From: Dehalococcoidales bacterium | GTDB lineage: Bacteria > Chloroflexota > Dehalococcoidia > Dehalococcoidales > RBG-16-60-22 | Direction of reading: 5' to 3' | NCBI GenBank assembly: GCA_026416775.1 | Contig: JAOAEN010000064.1 | Coordinates: forward strand, 1-7,228 | Length of the DNA stretch: 7,228 nucleotides | In this document: positions 5,672 through 7,228 of the stretch, piece by piece | Layout of the letters: the number at the start of each line of letters is the position of its first letter | Position numbering within the stretch: position 1 is the stretch's first letter | Position numbers and translations under genes: made by a program | Notes under the pieces: generated by a model | The model's input: only the letters and a program-made list of their open reading frames with translations | What the model was told of the DNA's origin: nothing | The model's database searches: none

Positions 5672-7228
5672 CTAGAGATACTCCTTGATCTTGCTTGCCT
5701 GTTGCTGGCTCATGCCCGTAGCGGCGATAAGCTCCTCGACCGAAGCCTGTCTGATCCTGTCTATCGTGCCGAAATGACGTAGCAAGGCACTCTTGCGCTT
5801 CGGACCGATGCCGGGGATCCCGTCAAGAACAGAGGTGAAAAGCCTGCGGCGGTGAAGCCGTGAAAAGTAGCCCACCGCAAAGCGGTGTGCCTCATCACGC
5901 ACGCGCTGCAGGAGCTTCAGTGCCGCTGACGAGCGATCCAGAAGAAGCGGTCTTTCGTGCCCGGGTAGAAAGACCTCCTCGTTTTCCTTGGCAAGACCGA
6001 GTACCGGGATCTGCAAGCTAAGCCCGTTGAGCACTTCAAGCGCAGCATTGAGCTGTCCCTTACCCCCGTCAATCAGGATGAGATCGGGGACAATTTTCCA
6101 GCTTTCCCTGCCCTCATCCTTACCCATGCGGGAAAAGCGCCGGTGCAGCACCTCTTTCAGCATCGCATAGTCATTGGCACCGCTTACCGTTTTGATCTGG
6201 AAGCGACGGTAATGGTCGGGCCTGGGCGCACCGTTTTCAAAAACGATGAGACTGCCCACCGCCGAGCTTCCCTGAATGTTGGAGATGTCGTAAGCCTCAA
6301 TGCGCCGGGGAAGTTTCGGTAGTGCAAGCACCTTCTGCAGCTCTTCCAGGACCCCATCCGAGGTAGTTACTGCCAGCTCTTTGATCTTGAGCTGTTCCAG
6401 CCCCTGGCGGGCATTTTCAGCGGCGATGTCAACAAGCTCTTTACGTGCACCGCGGCGCGGCACCTTGATTTCAACCCTGCCACCACGCCGGCTTTTTAAC
6501 CACTCCGTAATGAGCGCTCTGTCCTCAACCGGGTGCTGGAGAAGGAGAAGCGGCGGGATATGCGGGCATGAAGAGTAATACTGCTTGACGAAGCTCGTCA
6601 TGACCTCCCTGGGGGTCTCCTGCCGTGTCCCCTGGAGAAGGAAACCCTCCCGCCCGGTAATACGGCTTTGGCGCACGAAGATCACCTGGACATAGGCCTG
6701 ATCGCCCTCCTGAACAAAGGCGATAACGTCTTCATCGCCGCGGATGACCGTGGCAATCTTTTCCCCCTCGATGACCTCGCTGATTGCCTGTATCTGGTCT
6801 CTCAGCCGCGCCGCCCTTTCAAAATCCATGCGGGCCGCGCTTTCTTCCATCTGCTTTTTGAGCTCACGTATCACCTTGTCACGTCTGCCTTCAAGGAAGA
6901 GGATGACCTCTTGCACCAGCCGGTTATATTCTTCCCGGCTGACATTGCCGCTGCACGGGGCAAGACAGCGCCCGAGATGATACTCAAGGCAGGGACGCGA
7001 TACTTTGCCCACATCACGGGAGCAGGTGCGCAGCGGAAAGATACTGTGCAGGACCCGCAGCGTCTGCCGGACGGAGCCGGCGCTGGAAAACGGCCCGAAA
7101 TACCTTGCACCATCCTCAACAAAGCGACGCGTCACGTAAATCCGTGGCCACGGCTCGTTGAGGTCTATCTTGAGATAGGGAAAGGTCTTATCATCCTTGA
7201 GGCTGACATTGTAGCGCGGGTGATACTG
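5672..7228 (-). CDS. uvrC: UvrABC system protein C, excinuclease subunit (N-terminus off right edge)
   Basis: The frame is open from the right edge to a TAG stop at 5674-5672, giving 518 residues of a protein usually near 600. UvrC makes both incisions around a bulky lesion in nucleotide excision repair after loading by UvrB. Fragment numbering follows. The fragment starts in the GIY-YIG 3'-incision nuclease, whose conserved Asn is N7 in HPRYN; its Tyr and Arg residues lie outside. A Cys cluster, C69-x10-C80-x7-C88-x3-C92, fits the [4Fe-4S] site reported in the family. A UVR domain that binds UvrB spans about 116-151. The RNase H-like 5'-incision nuclease shows D314 (YDISNIQG), D387 (LIDGGKGQ) and H448 (DEAHRFA), the expected DDH set. 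A double helix-hairpin-helix DNA-binding domain closes the protein (about 464-518, with GIPGIGPKRK). It is intact within the window. The promoter and start codon are not visible. Confidence 0.98.
   Translation of the reverse strand, partial: QYHPRYNVSLKDDKTFPYLKIDLNEPWPRIYVTRRFVEDGARYFGPFSSAGSVRQTLRVLHSIFPLRTCSRDVGKVSRPCLEYHLGRCLAPCSGNVSREEYNRLVQEVILFLEGRRDKVIRELKKQMEESAARMDFERAARLRDQIQAISEVIEGEKIATVIRGDEDVIAFVQEGDQAYVQVIFVRQSRITGREGFLLQGTRQETPREVMTSFVKQYYSSCPHIPPLLLLQHPVEDRALITEWLKSRRGGRVEIKVPRRGARKELVDIAAENARQGLEQLKIKELAVTTSDGVLEELQKVLALPKLPRRIEAYDISNIQGSSAVGSLIVFENGAPRPDHYRRFQIKTVSGANDYAMLKEVLHRRFSRMGKDEGRESWKIVPDLILIDGGKGQLNAALEVLNGLSLQIPVLGLAKENEEVFLPGHERPLLLDRSSAALKLLQRVRDEAHRFAVGYFSRLHRRRLFTSVLDGIPGIGPKRKSALLRHFGTIDRIRQASVEELIAATGMSQQQASKIKEYL

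Noticed and set aside
5142..5675. A 177-codon plus-strand frame opposite the GTPase
   Set aside because: It is antisense to the P-loop and switch regions of a well-supported gene, with no domain of its own.
7135..7137. Treating 7135 as the start of UvrC
   Set aside because: The codon is an internal Val in IYVTRR. The frame continues to 7228 with UvrC-like sequence (HPRYNV, KDDKTFPYL), so the gene is simply cut by the window edge.

Overview
The window looks like a fairly GC-rich bacterial chromosome. It is packed with six protein genes that keep switching strand (-, +, -, +, -, -). I see no insertion sequences, RNA genes, CRISPR arrays or phage genes. My best guess for the organism is an anaerobe of the Dehalococcoidia/Chloroflexota type. 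Three things suggest this: a pyrogallol-transhydroxylase-type molybdoenzyme, a bacterial DRG-like TGS GTPase, and the style of the MtnX-like phosphatase. This is recalled resemblance, not a search, and another anaerobic lineage is possible.

Layout. Bases 1-2289 (minus strand) hold most of a large molybdopterin oxidoreductase closely resembling the large subunit of Pelobacter pyrogallol-phloroglucinol transhydroxylase. Its C-terminus lies beyond the left edge. A 128-bp divergent regulatory region follows, with two promoters whose -10 boxes overlap. Next come exodeoxyribonuclease III (2418-3197, plus), an MtnX-like HAD-IB phosphatase (3194-3844, minus), a second divergent promoter region, a DUF72/YecE-family protein (3952-4683, plus), a DRG-like TGS GTPase (4686-5669, minus) and the excinuclease subunit UvrC (5672-7228, minus). 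The N-terminus of UvrC lies beyond the right edge.

How the genes relate. UvrC and the GTPase are separated by 2 nt on the same strand and are probably co-transcribed, uvrC first. ExoIII and UvrC are both DNA-repair nucleases but belong to separate transcription units. The two convergent junctions have essentially no spacer: a 4-bp overlap at one CTAG tetranucleotide, and a 2-bp gap. Neither has room for a terminator between stop codons. The transhydroxylase-like gene is metabolically unrelated to its neighbours, and its Fe-S small subunit would be expected outside the window to the left.

Most of the window is ordinary housekeeping sequence. The points most worth a second look are the transhydroxylase-like enzyme with a complete recalled active-site set, the compact DRG-like GTPase with an altered G3 motif, and the overlapping divergent promoters. 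I do not see a new multi-gene system in what is shown.
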